A DNA stretch of 64,000 bases, taken from Vagococcus xieshaowenii (GTDB lineage: Bacteria; Bacillota; Bacilli; Lactobacillales; Vagococcaceae). The notes under the pieces were generated by a model that worked only from the letters and a program-made list of their open reading frames with translations, was not told where the DNA came from and did no database searches. The first letter of the stretch is position 1. Every line of letters begins with the position of its first letter. Shown one piece after another: positions 9,388 through 18,614 of the stretch. The position numbers were made by a program, and so were the translations under genes. The stretch lies in NCBI RefSeq assembly GCF_004792515.1, contig NZ_CP038865.1, positions 1,154,770-1,218,769 on the forward strand, in the 5' to 3' direction.

Positions 9388-10692
9388 ATGAAATTAAAAT
9401 TAATCACAACATTACTAATTACAACAACTTCCTTAACCTATGGAAGTCTTACTGGAATAAAGAAAATAGAAACTAACAAGATATCAAAAGAATTGCACGA
9501 AAAAATGAACAATCTCAATTATATAGATCAGCAATTAGATTCTTATTATGTCACCAACGATGATATAACGGTTATAAAATACGATAAAACGCATGAAATC
9601 ACCCAACTAATTAAGCATATTAATTTAGATAGCGCTAAGACAAAAGCAGAAATAAACCATTCAAAATTAAAAGCTAATGTAAAAAAAATCCTCAACAAAC
9701 AAAAGTTAATATTAAAAAAAGCAAATGATTTAATAGATGAAGGCGAAGCTACCGAAGCTTTAGCTAATTTATTCGAATACGAAACAATTATTCATTATAA
9801 CTTATCTGAAGCAACTTTGAATCATACTGCTAATAAAGAAGACCTTAAGAAAATTGAAGAAAAATTACATTCATTAAAAAATAAACAACAAGCAACAAAT
9901 TTGAAGGAGCTTATTGCTGATTCAGAAAATATTCTCACCCATAGAACTAATTATCAAAGCGAACTTCAAGACGCTTTAGATAACAGTGATGATACAAACT
10001 ATCTTGATAAACTTATAGATAATTCCGAAAAAAACATTGCATTAATTGAATCACCTAGACTAGAAAATAAAATAAATAAACAAATTAATAAAATAAAAAT
10101 TAAATCTAAAAATATAAAAAAAGAAAAAGAAGAAGAACAGCGTTTAGCCAAATTAAAACAACAAGAACTTGATAAACTAGAAACTGAAAAAAATCAGAAT
10201 AACAATGACGTAGAAATTAAAGAAAGTCAATTAAATACAACTTTAAATGATACTCAATCTGAACAAACTACAGAAAACTCAACTGAAACCAGGTCTGAAG
10301 CTGAAGTTGTTCCTGAACCTGAAGTTGAAGTTGCTCCTAGAACTGATGGCATAAACTTTAACGGTTATCACTTTGATATTGGTTGGTTCGGTGGAAGTGG
10401 TGGATCTCATGTCCCTACGTGGACCCCTTATATTTATCGTTGGAGTGAACTACCTAACTTATATCTAGCAGAAAAACAAAGCGATGTTGGTAATGCTGTA
10501 TGGTCTTTACAAATTGGGAGTAAAATTGTAGTAGATGGACAAACTTACACTGTTTATAAATACAGTAATGGCGTTAATAATCAAAATGGAGAATCTTATA
10601 ATTTAACTGTCAGCCAAGGTGCCCCTATTACAATCGTAACATGTGAAACTAATAACGAGTGGTCTTTACAAAGCATGTGGTTTGCTGGATAA
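9388..10692 (+). CDS. Secreted coiled-coil protein with a degenerate sortase-like C-terminal domain
   Basis: Function is unknown. The 434 residues start with a Sec-type signal peptide (about 1-22), then a long Lys/Glu/Asn-rich helical region (about 30-270) predicted to form coiled coils, an acidic Pro/Glu linker (EVVPEPEVEVAP, about 300-312), and a compact Trp/Gly-rich C-terminal domain. That domain ends in QIGSKIVVDGQTYTVYKY and PITIVTCE, which looks like sortase beta-strands with the TLxTC Cys motif. By my hand alignment the catalytic His position reads Lys (YLAEK for IAGH) and the Arg position reads Gln, so transpeptidase activity is doubtful. No LPxTG and no lipobox. It follows the Mga-like gene on the same strand. 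Confidence 0.6.
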   Translation: MKLKLITTLLITTTSLTYGSLTGIKKIETNKISKELHEKMNNLNYIDQQLDSYYVTNDDITVIKYDKTHEITQLIKHINLDSAKTKAEINHSKLKANVKKILNKQKLILKKANDLIDEGEATEALANLFEYETIIHYNLSEATLNHTANKEDLKKIEEKLHSLKNKQQATNLKELIADSENILTHRTNYQSELQDALDNSDDTNYLDKLIDNSEKNIALIESPRLENKINKQINKIKIKSKNIKKEKEEEQRLAKLKQQELDKLETEKNQNNNDVEIKESQLNTTLNDTQSEQTTENSTETRSEAEVVPEPEVEVAPRTDGINFNGYHFDIGWFGGSGGSHVPTWTPYIYRWSELPNLYLAEKQSDVGNAVWSLQIGSKIVVDGQTYTVYKYSNGVNNQNGESYNLTVSQGAPITIVTCETNNEWSLQSMWFAG

Positions 10693-10890
10693 CAACTAAA
10701 TAGTATATATAAATATTAAAATCTATCACACAGACCATTAACATATAAAATGTGACATTATTTATTGACAAACATTTCAAAATCCACAGTTCAAAAAAAA
10801 AACGGCTCTTTGTCAAATTGGACTGATGAGTAATTTTAGCCAACCATGAAATTGGGGAAAACATTCTCTGATTTCATGGTTTTTTGTTAT

Positions 10891-12195
10891 TTAATGATTA
10901 ACTTCTATCAAACCTTCGGTTAAAAAGATTCTAATCCTCATATTGCTGAAAGATTTGAATCCATAAGAAACTCGTTTTAATGTTTTGATGTGTGTATTCT
11001 TTGCTTCAATCTTCCCATTTGAATAGGGATGTATTAAAGCATTGGTAATTCCTTCTTGATGACGTATTAGGTTTTGTACTTGTCCTTTAAACTCTTCATC
11101 TAATTCTTCTGGTAAAGTATTCAATAATTCAAAGAATCGTTCATATTCTTTTCTTCTAAATGAATCTAATAAATCATGGAAGTAGCCATAGGCTAATTTT
11201 AGAGGTTCGGAAAAATCTAATAACCGATCAATCATCATCTGTTCGGTCAAATAAGGATACTTATTTGACCGAAAGCTCGGCCATCTTTTGTATTCAGAGA
11301 TATTAATGTCTAATCTATTTTTAAGTAGGAAGCGCCAATTTTTCTTAAGTTTACTTGCTTCTACTTTATGTCCCGATGCCTTGAGTTTTTTCATTTCCCG
11401 TACTCTGAAACTATTAAAGGCTTCATTCAAATGTTTAACAATATGAAAACGATCAATGATTAATTCAGCATTTGGAAAGATATCCTTCACTAATTGGAAA
11501 TAAGCTGCATTCATATCTGTCACAAGGTATTTTACTTTAAAACGTTCTTCATCTGGATAACCATTAAAGTGAGGCATGAGATAATTTAATGGTCTACTTT
11601 CCAATATTTCTACTAATCGCCCTGAATTGCCATCAGCACAAATAAAACTCATAGAGTCTTCTATGGCTGTATGCGAACGGAATTCATCAACCATTAAAAC
11701 CTCAGGCAACCAACGGTTTTTGGGACTAGGAAGGTAAGTTTCTAACGATTTTAATACCTGAATCACTTTACTTATTGAAACACTACATAATTTAGCAATT
11801 AGTTTTAGAGATATTCTTTCACCTAATAACTCAATAATTTTGCCTTCAATTATCCTTGAAACATTGTGACAAGGTTTAACTAAATCAATTTGAGCAGTCC
11901 AGTGCTTATTACAGTTGCGACAACGATAGCGTTGCTTAGACAGCTTCATAGAGACAATTCCTGTGTTCTCATGTGTTAATAGAATCTCTACTTCTTTAGA
12001 ACCATTCTTAACAATAACGTACTTGCCGTCGCATTCTCTTGGAGAAGAGTCACAATTAGGGCAAGCTATCGTTTTAGGTTTATAGCTCGCTTTTATAATT
12101 TTCGCAGGCTTATTACGATAGGTTCCTTCGGAAACACTAGAAATTGTTAGATTAGAGTCTTCAATTCCATAAATTTTTTTGATATCATTAATCAT
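10891..12195 (-). CDS. ISL3-family transposase
   Basis: This DDE transposase moves the surrounding element. The 434 residues have an N-terminal zinc ribbon (CPNCDSSPRECDG and YRCRNCNKHW), an HTH region (about 125-150), and a catalytic core with VDEFRSH, the DMNAAYFQ and DRFHIVKHLNEAFN segments, and a C-terminal SNGKIEAKNTHIKTLKR containing the last acidic residue. No frameshift or stop is visible, so the protein is probably functional. The ATG sits behind an AGGAGC ribosome site. Confidence 0.95.
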   Translation of the reverse strand: MINDIKKIYGIEDSNLTISSVSEGTYRNKPAKIIKASYKPKTIACPNCDSSPRECDGKYVIVKNGSKEVEILLTHENTGIVSMKLSKQRYRCRNCNKHWTAQIDLVKPCHNVSRIIEGKIIELLGERISLKLIAKLCSVSISKVIQVLKSLETYLPSPKNRWLPEVLMVDEFRSHTAIEDSMSFICADGNSGRLVEILESRPLNYLMPHFNGYPDEERFKVKYLVTDMNAAYFQLVKDIFPNAELIIDRFHIVKHLNEAFNSFRVREMKKLKASGHKVEASKLKKNWRFLLKNRLDINISEYKRWPSFRSNKYPYLTEQMMIDRLLDFSEPLKLAYGYFHDLLDSFRRKEYERFFELLNTLPEELDEEFKGQVQNLIRHQEGITNALIHPYSNGKIEAKNTHIKTLKRVSYGFKSFSNMRIRIFLTEGLIEVNH

Positions 12196-12274
12196 AGCAT
12201 ATCGCTCCTTTTGTTTGTTTTGTGTGGTAACTTAATTTTAACAAAAGGCGATATGTTTTTTTAAGATTAAATAC

Positions 12275-12320
12275 AAAAATAGGGCTGAAGAAGGAATAAA
12301 CCTTCATCAGTCCTATTTAT
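12275..12320 (-). terminator. Terminator-like hairpin in the ISL3 right end, upstream of the transposase
   Basis: On the minus strand AATAGGACTGATGAAGG pairs with CCTTCTTCAGCCCTATT and is followed by TTTTTG. It lies between the IS end and the transposase start, in the orientation that would stop read-through from outside. The same hairpin survives in the ISL3 remnant near 58563. Confidence 0.65.
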
Positions 12321-12431
12321 TATAGAGCCATTTATTTAAAATCATAGCATATCTGACGTTTTTTTGAACTCGCGTGACTATTACTAGTATATAGTCAATG
12401 AGTAGCTTTTGTTTAAATTTATAGTATTGTC

Positions 12432-14255
12432 TTAATCCTCATCCATCTTAAGCACAGCCATAAATGCCTCTTGTGGCACTTCAACTGATCCAATTGATTT
12501 CATACGTTTTTTACCTTCTTTTTGTTTCTCTAACAATTTACGTTTACGTGAAACATCTCCACCATAACATTTTGCTAATACGTTTTTACGTAAAGCTTTG
12601 ATGTTAGAACGAGCAACAATTTTTTGACCAATGGCTGCCTGAACAGGCACTTCGAATTGTTGACGTGGAATTAAGGCTTTTAATTTTTCGACAATCACTT
12701 TACCACGATCATAAGCGAAATCTTTATGCACGATAAAGCTTAAGGCATCGACTTTTTCAGCATTTAATAAGATATCCATCTTGACTAAACGACTTGGTTT
12801 GTAACCGATGATATCATAATCAAGTGACGCGTAACCTTTTGTGCTTGATTTTAATGTATCAAAGAAATCATAGACGATTTCTGATAATGGCAGTTCATAA
12901 ACAACATTAACGCGGTAGTCATCTAAATAATCCATCGTGATGAACTCCCCACGCTTACGTTGTGATAGTTCCATAACCGCCCCAACATACTCATTTGGCA
13001 CCATAATAGAGGCTTTAACATAAGGTTCTTCCACGTGATCAATTACACCTTGCTCAGGGAATTCAGCTGGGTTATCTACGACCAATTCTGTGCCGTCCGT
13101 TTTCGTGACATGATAAATTACCGACGGAGCAGTTGTAATTAATTCTAAATTAAATTCACGTTCTAAACGTTCTTGAATAACGTCCATGTGTAATAATCCT
13201 AAGAAGCCACAACGGAAACCAAAGCCTAAAGCTTGAGAAGTTTCTGGCTCAAACTCTAATGCAGAGTCATTTAATTGCAATTTTTCTAGTGCTTCTCGCA
13301 ACTCAACGTATTTTGATGTATCAATTGGATACAATCCACAGTAAACCATCGGATTCATTTTGCGGTAACCTTCTAACGCTTCACTTGCTGGGTTATTTGC
13401 TAATGTCACGGTATCCCCAACTTGTGTGTCTTGGACGGTTTTAATACTTGCAGTGATATAACCAACATCCCCAACAGATAACACGTCACGAGGCACTGGC
13501 TTAGGAGAAAAAATCCCAACTTCTGTGACATCAAATGTTTTACCATTCTGCATTAACATGATTTTATCACCAGGTTTTACCATTCCATCAACGATACGAA
13601 CATTTAAAATAACCCCACGATAGCTATCATAAACCGAGTCAAAAATTAATGCTTTTAATGGAGCATCTAAGTCACCCTCTGGAGCAGGAACTTTTTCAAC
13701 GATTTGTTCTAAAATTTCACCAATCCCAATACCTGATTTTGCACTAGCAAGAACTGCTTCAGATGCATCGATTCCTACGACTGTTTCGATTTCTTGACGT
13801 ACTTTTTCAGGATCTGCTGCTGGCAAATCGATTTTGTTAATAATGGGTAAAATTTCTAAATCATTATCTACAGCTAAGTAGACGTTAGCTAATGTTTGTG
13901 CTTCAATCCCTTGTGCGGCATCCACAACTAATAATGCACCCTCACAAGCAGCCAAACTACGAGATACTTCATACGTAAAATCGACATGTCCTGGTGTATC
14001 GATTAAATGGAAAATATAATCTTCACCATCTTTTGCTGTATATGTCAATTCAACAGCGTTTAATTTAATTGTAATGCCTCGTTCTCTTTCAAGATCCATC
14101 GAGTCTAATAATTGATCTTGCATTTCACGACTTGAAACAGTTTCTGTTTGTTGTAAAATACGGTCGGCCAATGTTGATTTACCATGGTCGATATGGGCAA
14201 TAATCGAAAAATTACGAATTTTGCTTTGTCTTTCTCTTAATTTTTTAATGTCCAT
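12432..14255 (-). CDS. lepA: Elongation factor 4 (LepA), back-translocating GTPase
   Basis: LepA/EF4 is a ribosome-associated GTPase resembling EF-G without domain IV. The 607 residues carry G1 [13 protein letters not shown] (about 20-32), G3 DTPGHVDF, G4 NKIDLP, and the C-terminal family-specific region ([20 protein letters not shown]). Length is typical. AGTAGGAACTAAATA precedes the ATG. It lies just past the ISL3 element with about 100 bp of AT-rich DNA between. Confidence 0.98.
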   Translation of the reverse strand: MDIKKLRERQSKIRNFSIIAHIDHGKSTLADRILQQTETVSSREMQDQLLDSMDLERERGITIKLNAVELTYTAKDGEDYIFHLIDTPGHVDFTYEVSRSLAACEGALLVVDAAQGIEAQTLANVYLAVDNDLEILPIINKIDLPAADPEKVRQEIETVVGIDASEAVLASAKSGIGIGEILEQIVEKVPAPEGDLDAPLKALIFDSVYDSYRGVILNVRIVDGMVKPGDKIMLMQNGKTFDVTEVGIFSPKPVPRDVLSVGDVGYITASIKTVQDTQVGDTVTLANNPASEALEGYRKMNPMVYCGLYPIDTSKYVELREALEKLQLNDSALEFEPETSQALGFGFRCGFLGLLHMDVIQERLEREFNLELITTAPSVIYHVTKTDGTELVVDNPAEFPEQGVIDHVEEPYVKASIMVPNEYVGAVMELSQRKRGEFITMDYLDDYRVNVVYELPLSEIVYDFFDTLKSSTKGYASLDYDIIGYKPSRLVKMDILLNAEKVDALSFIVHKDFAYDRGKVIVEKLKALIPRQQFEVPVQAAIGQKIVARSNIKALRKNVLAKCYGGDVSRKRKLLEKQKEGKKRMKSIGSVEVPQEAFMAVLKMDED

Positions 14256-14362
14256 TTATTTAGTTCCTACTTTCTATTTCAATCAGCATTTACTATTATA
14301 ACAAGATTCTTCTTCATTTTAAAGAATCTTTGTAAAAACCTCAACAAATATCCAAAAAACAA

Positions 14363-14388
14363 GCGAAAAAGGAGACAAAACTGTCTCC
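14363..14388 (-). terminator. Terminator of clpB
   Basis: Minus strand GGAGACAG/CTGTCTCC-type stem (14371-14388) is followed by TTTTTC. It starts 9 bp after the clpB stop codon. Confidence 0.85.
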
Positions 14389-14396
14389 TCTTCTCA

Positions 14397-16997
14397 CTAT
14401 TCTTCTATATCTGTCGTTTCAAATGCTAACATTTCATCTTTGACTGTAATAGTCACTCGTTGTTTTGGCAAAATTTTAGCGGCAACGATTTCTTTAGCAA
14501 GTGGTGTTTCAACTTGTTTTGTTATGAATCGTTTCAATGGACGTGCCCCAAATGCTGGTTCATAAGCATTTTCAGCAATCCAATTTTGCGCTTCTTCTGA
14601 AACAACTAACTCGATATCTTGTGCTGCTAATTTATCTGCTAATCCTTTAGTCATCTTAACAACAATATTCTTCATATTAGCTAAGGTTAATGGTTTAAAA
14701 ATTATGGTTTCATCAATACGGTTTAAAAACTCAGGTTTAAAATGCGCACGTAACATTGTTTGAACATCTTTTTCTGTATTTTCAGCAAATTCTCCTTCTG
14801 GAGTTAAACCGTCTAATAAAATTTGTGAGCCGATATTACTTGTCATGATCATCACTGTATTTTTGAAATCTACCGTACGGCCCTTGCTATCGGTTAAACG
14901 GCCATCATCTAATACTTGTAATAGAATATTGAATACATCCGGATGTGCTTTTTCAATTTCATCAAGTAAGACAATGGTATAAGGGTTATGTCGAACAGCT
15001 TCTGTTAATTGCCCACCTTCTTCGTAACCAATATAGCCTGGAGGTGCGCCAACTAATCGTGACACGGTATGTTTTTCCATATACTCACTCATATCAATAC
15101 GAACCATATGTTCTTCAGAATCAAATAAATTTTCAGCTAACGCTTTGGCTAATTCTGTTTTACCGACACCCGTTGGTCCTAAGAATAAGAACGAACCTAG
15201 CGGACGGTTTTGATCTTGTAAACCAGCTCTTGAACGAATGACTGCGTCTGCAACAGCATCTACTGCTGTATCTTGTCCAATCACTCGTTCATGCAAGGTA
15301 TCATTTAAACGTAGAATTTTTTCTCGTTCACCTTCTACTAATCGTTGAACAGGAATACCTGTTAAGCGTTCCACTACCACGGAAATTTCATGATCGGTTA
15401 CAGATTCTTGAACTAAGCGATTATCATACGTTTGATTTTGATTTTCTAATTCCATTAATTCTTTTTCTAATTCAGGTATTTTACCATGACGAAGAATGGC
15501 TGCTTGTTCCAAGTCATAGTTATTTTCCGCTTCTTCTAATTCATGTCTTGCTTGTTCTATTTCGCCACGTTTTTGACTGATTGTATTGACGATTTCTTTT
15601 TCTGTTTCCCACTTCATTTTTAGGCTATTAGCTTCTTCTCGTAATTCAGCCAGCTCTTCTTGTAAGATTTCAAGACGTTTTTTACTTGCGTCATCACTTT
15701 CTTTTTTAAGGGCAGCTTCTTCTATTTCTAACTGCATTAAACGACGTGTGACTTGATCGAGTTCAGTTGGCATAGAATTCAATTCCACACGAATAGTCGC
15801 GCAGGCTTCATCAACTAAATCAATGGCTTTATCTGGTAAGAAACGATCGGTAATATAACGATTAGACATAGTCGCTGCGGCTACAAGGGCATTATCATTT
15901 ATATTAACCCCATGATGAATTTCAAAACGTTCTTTCAAGCCACGTAAAATACTAATGGTATCTTCTACTGTCGGTTCATTGACCATCACACGTTGGAATC
16001 GACGTTCTAACGCTTTGTCTTTTTCCATGTATTCACGGTATTCATCTAGCGTAGTAGCTCCAATTAGGTGAAGTTCACCACGTGCAAGCATAGGCTTCAA
16101 TAAATTGCCTGCATCCATGCTACCTTCTGTTTTACCCGCTCCTACAATCGTATGGATTTCATCAATAAACATGATGATTTGACCATCGCTTTTTTTAACT
16201 TCTTTCAAAACAGCCTTCAATCGTTCTTCAAATTCACCACGATACTTAGCCCCCGCAATAAGAGCCCCCATATCAAGCGAATAGATAGTTTTATCTTTTA
16301 AATTTTCAGGTACATCTCGGCGTACAATACGTTGCGCCAAACCTTCAATAATCGCTGTTTTACCAACACCAGGTTCACCAATTAAGACTGGATTATTTTT
16401 AGTTTTACGGGATAAAATACGAATCACATCACGTATCTCTTCATCACGGCCAATAACAGGGTCTTGTTTGCCTTCACGGACACGTTTCACTAAATCAATT
16501 CCATATTTTTCTAACGCTTCGTATTGTTCTTCTTGATTTTCAGATGTCACACGCTCTCCCCCTCTCATTTTTTCAATATGTGCTTTTACTTCATCAAAAT
16601 TAATAGAGCGAGATGATAAATACGTTGTTAATGGGTGATTCTTCAATTTCATCAACGCTAAAAGAACGATTTCTGTCGATAAGTATTCATCATGAAATTG
16701 TTCCATTAATGTTTGACCTTCTTGGAAGACCTGATATAAATTACGGCTAAATGTTTGACCATATTGAATATTCCCTTCAACCACAGATAAACGATCTAAT
16801 TCTGCTTCAATTGTGGAAGAAAACTCATCTAGTGGTACCCCTAAATCTTGATAAAAATTATAAGCAAAATTACCTGGTTGAACTAATGCTTTCCAAAGAT
16901 GTGGAATGTCAATTTCTTGATGTTTACGTCTCATTGCAATTTGTTGCGCTTGGGCAATTGCTTGTTGTACTGTTGTGGTCATTTTATCTGGTTGCAT
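14397..16997 (-). CDS. clpB: Chaperone disaggregase ClpB
   Basis: ClpB is a hexameric AAA+ machine that rescues aggregated proteins with DnaK. From the ATG at 16997 it has 866 residues: an N-domain (about 1-140), NBD1 with Walker [10 protein letters not shown] and Walker [10 protein letters not shown], a coiled-coil middle domain (about 400-520), NBD2 with GPTGVGKTE and [13 protein letters not shown], and the C-terminal SNIGS and ARPLKR sensor motifs. I prefer 16997 over an upstream TTG at 17021 because GGAGGAG lies 7 bp before it and the family N-terminus begins there. I did not find a clear CtsR heptad repeat or CIRCE element upstream. Confidence 0.97.
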   Translation of the reverse strand: MQPDKMTTTVQQAIAQAQQIAMRRKHQEIDIPHLWKALVQPGNFAYNFYQDLGVPLDEFSSTIEAELDRLSVVEGNIQYGQTFSRNLYQVFQEGQTLMEQFHDEYLSTEIVLLALMKLKNHPLTTYLSSRSINFDEVKAHIEKMRGGERVTSENQEEQYEALEKYGIDLVKRVREGKQDPVIGRDEEIRDVIRILSRKTKNNPVLIGEPGVGKTAIIEGLAQRIVRRDVPENLKDKTIYSLDMGALIAGAKYRGEFEERLKAVLKEVKKSDGQIIMFIDEIHTIVGAGKTEGSMDAGNLLKPMLARGELHLIGATTLDEYREYMEKDKALERRFQRVMVNEPTVEDTISILRGLKERFEIHHGVNINDNALVAAATMSNRYITDRFLPDKAIDLVDEACATIRVELNSMPTELDQVTRRLMQLEIEEAALKKESDDASKKRLEILQEELAELREEANSLKMKWETEKEIVNTISQKRGEIEQARHELEEAENNYDLEQAAILRHGKIPELEKELMELENQNQTYDNRLVQESVTDHEISVVVERLTGIPVQRLVEGEREKILRLNDTLHERVIGQDTAVDAVADAVIRSRAGLQDQNRPLGSFLFLGPTGVGKTELAKALAENLFDSEEHMVRIDMSEYMEKHTVSRLVGAPPGYIGYEEGGQLTEAVRHNPYTIVLLDEIEKAHPDVFNILLQVLDDGRLTDSKGRTVDFKNTVMIMTSNIGSQILLDGLTPEGEFAENTEKDVQTMLRAHFKPEFLNRIDETIIFKPLTLANMKNIVVKMTKGLADKLAAQDIELVVSEEAQNWIAENAYEPAFGARPLKRFITKQVETPLAKEIVAAKILPKQRVTITVKDEMLAFETTDIEE

Positions 16998-17123
16998 AAA
17001 AAGACTCCTCCTATCATTCAACTATTTTTTTCATTCCATCCTACTTATATTTTATTCCTATTTATAAAAATTTCAAAATAAAACGATAAAAAAGACCCGT
17101 TTTTAAAGGAATTTTTAACAAAT

Positions 17124-17156
17124 AAAAGCATATTGCTATATTAGCAATATGCTTTT
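17124..17156 (-). terminator. Inverted repeat downstream of the DUF2187-type gene
   Basis: Perfect 15-bp arms (17124-17138 and 17142-17156) around a 3-nt loop, ending in T4 on the minus strand. It probably terminates the small gene at 17178. Confidence 0.8.
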
Positions 17157-17177
17157 ATGGATTTTATTTCTTATTCA

Positions 17178-17402
17178 TTAAGCAACTACCGCAACTTCTG
17201 AAGATTGCACTTGAATATCACGATATCGGACAACAATACGGCTAATTAATTCATGAATTTTATTATCATCTTCCGGGTGAAATTCTTTAACACTTACAAT
17301 ACATGAGTTATCATAAAGCTTTTCTACAATCCCCATAGCAGGACAGCTTAACATGTCAGACTTAAATTCTACTACTTGACCAATTTCAATATTACTCATC
17401 AT
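17178..17402 (-). CDS. DUF2187-like small protein
   Basis: This is a 74-residue acidic protein of unknown function. It resembles the DUF2187/YkvS group of small beta-rich proteins (IGQVVEFKSDM, GIVEKLYDNSCIVSV). Ribosome site AGGAG lies six bases before the first of two tandem ATGs at 17402; a longer TTG start at 17408 overlaps the ribosome site and is less likely. A plausible promoter upstream is TTGTAA, 17 bp, TAAATT at about 17465-17495. The family match is by eye. Confidence 0.65.
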   Translation of the reverse strand: MMSNIEIGQVVEFKSDMLSCPAMGIVEKLYDNSCIVSVKEFHPEDDNKIHELISRIVVRYRDIQVQSSEVAVVA

Positions 17403-17644
17403 TAACAACTCCTACTCTTCTTAATAAACTCTCCAAATTAATAAAAAACCTAACGTATGGTTATAATTTAACATTAAATAACTATAATTACAAATAATAT
17501 GATATTAAAACAAGAATGTTTTCGTTTTATTAATAATTAATATTCGGTGTTAATCGCTTACTTTTATAAAATAATCACGAAATGAAGTGGTTTTTACCTG
17601 CAAGATTGTTTTAGCCTAAGACATCCGCATTATATTAGATAACA

Positions 17645-17705
17645 AAAAACAAGAATGTATGACCTCTCGATAAATATCGGACGGCTTCATAACATTCTTG
17701 TTTTA
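17645..17705 (-). terminator. Long hairpin terminator after the unknown gene 17712-18479
   Basis: Minus strand ACAAGAATGT pairs with ACATTCTTGT (17649-17658 with 17692-17701), with a partly paired interior, followed by TTTTTTG. The rest of the 308-bp gap 17403-17711 is AT-rich and shows no gene. Confidence 0.8.
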
Positions 17706-17711
17706 TCGTCA

Positions 17712-18479
17712 TTATTGTACTAAATAGCGGTTATTAAATGTCTCTCTCATCATGAATTTACCCAATCCGTATTGACCTTGATCAATTAGTTGATCCATAA
17801 TTTGTTCTGCAGTTATTTCGGGATTTTCTTTTTTAACTTGATTATGATGGATACGAACAGCATTGTTGATTGATTCTGCAACTAGTTCAATAAACATATC
17901 CGACACATAACGCTCAGGCAATTGCTCTCGAATGGCACTCCACTCAAATGGTAATTCATTAGCTTCCCAGTTAGTTTTTTGATAGTAGGTAGTGTTCTCG
18001 GTTGGAATACTAATACTACTTTGAATCATTTGATGAAATGCCACACTATACTCCGGTCGTCGACCAAGTGAATCAAAACGTTTAATTGGCATTTGTTTTA
18101 ATGTTGTCTCAACATAATATTGTCCAAGAAATTGTAGTTTCATGTCAATAACATAATATTTTAGTGTAATAGTAACATTATTAGAAGTTAAAACATTAAT
18201 GTGTTTAATTACCTCTTCAATCGTCTCTCCTTTAGCCATATTTTCTGGACGAGTTAACGTATATAGCAACGTATTCACATTATAATAGACGTTTCTTGGT
18301 TCCAATCCAGAAAAATTAAAAACTATGTCGTTTTTCTCTCCCATTGGTTTATCCTCGTATTTAAAACCTAGCGGACCTTCTAAACGCTTCATGGCGTTTA
18401 ATAACCAATGAATACTTTCTTTAACACTTTTTTCATTAGGTGTTTCATAATTAAAATCAATTCTTCCAATTAATGGCAT
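17712..18479 (-). CDS. Conserved-looking protein of unknown function
   Basis: I do not recognise this 255-residue protein. It has no signal peptide, no membrane segment and no nucleotide-binding motif. It looks like a soluble mixed alpha/beta protein with even composition. Near the N-terminus is LLNAMKRLEGPLGFKY, in the middle YVIDMKLQFLGQYYVETTL, and near the C-terminus a helical DMFIELVAESINNAVRIHHN segment. AGGAGGAAAAGATC precedes the ATG. It stands alone with its own terminator, between the DUF2187 gene and glyS, with base composition like the core genes around it. The gene is clearly real; the function is open. Confidence 0.8.
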   Translation of the reverse strand: MPLIGRIDFNYETPNEKSVKESIHWLLNAMKRLEGPLGFKYEDKPMGEKNDIVFNFSGLEPRNVYYNVNTLLYTLTRPENMAKGETIEEVIKHINVLTSNNVTITLKYYVIDMKLQFLGQYYVETTLKQMPIKRFDSLGRRPEYSVAFHQMIQSSISIPTENTTYYQKTNWEANELPFEWSAIREQLPERYVSDMFIELVAESINNAVRIHHNQVKKENPEITAEQIMDQLIDQGQYGLGKFMMRETFNNRYLVQ

Positions 18480-18562
18480 GATCTTTTCCTCCTTTAGTTC
18501 TCTCTTTATTATAAAGAGTTTTCGCTAAATAAATAGACAAAACATATAATTATGTCTTAACT

Positions 18563-18600
18563 ATAACAAAAACTTAAGGATTTAAATAAACATCCTTAAG
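18563..18600 (-). terminator. Terminator of glyQS
   Basis: Stem CTTAAGGA/TCCTTAAG (18573-18580 and 18593-18600) with a TTTTTGTT tail on the minus strand, 15 bp after the glyS stop. Confidence 0.85.
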
Positions 18601-18614
18601 CTTTGTCTTTTTGA

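Larger units (their letters stand above)
10804..12329 (-). mobile_element. Complete ISL3-family insertion sequence
   Basis: A 1526-bp element bounded by imperfect terminal inverted repeats: GGCTCTTTGTCAAATTGGAC at the left and, on the other strand at the right, GGCTCTATAATAAATAGGAC. One intact transposase gene lies within. I could not find a matching 8-bp target duplication next to the ends, so either the flanks have diverged or a rearrangement occurred. The 111-bp gap before it (10693-10803) shows no gene. Confidence 0.9.

Noticed and set aside
10649..10864. Minus-strand frame next to the ISL3 left end
   Set aside because: It crosses the IS terminal repeat and overlaps the end of the sortase-like gene on the other strand.
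10790..12340. 8-bp target duplication around the ISL3 element
   Set aside because: The flanks AAAAAAAC and ATTTATTT do not match.
16998..17100. CtsR or CIRCE operator upstream of clpB
   Set aside because: I looked for GGTCAAA repeats and the CIRCE inverted repeat and found neither.
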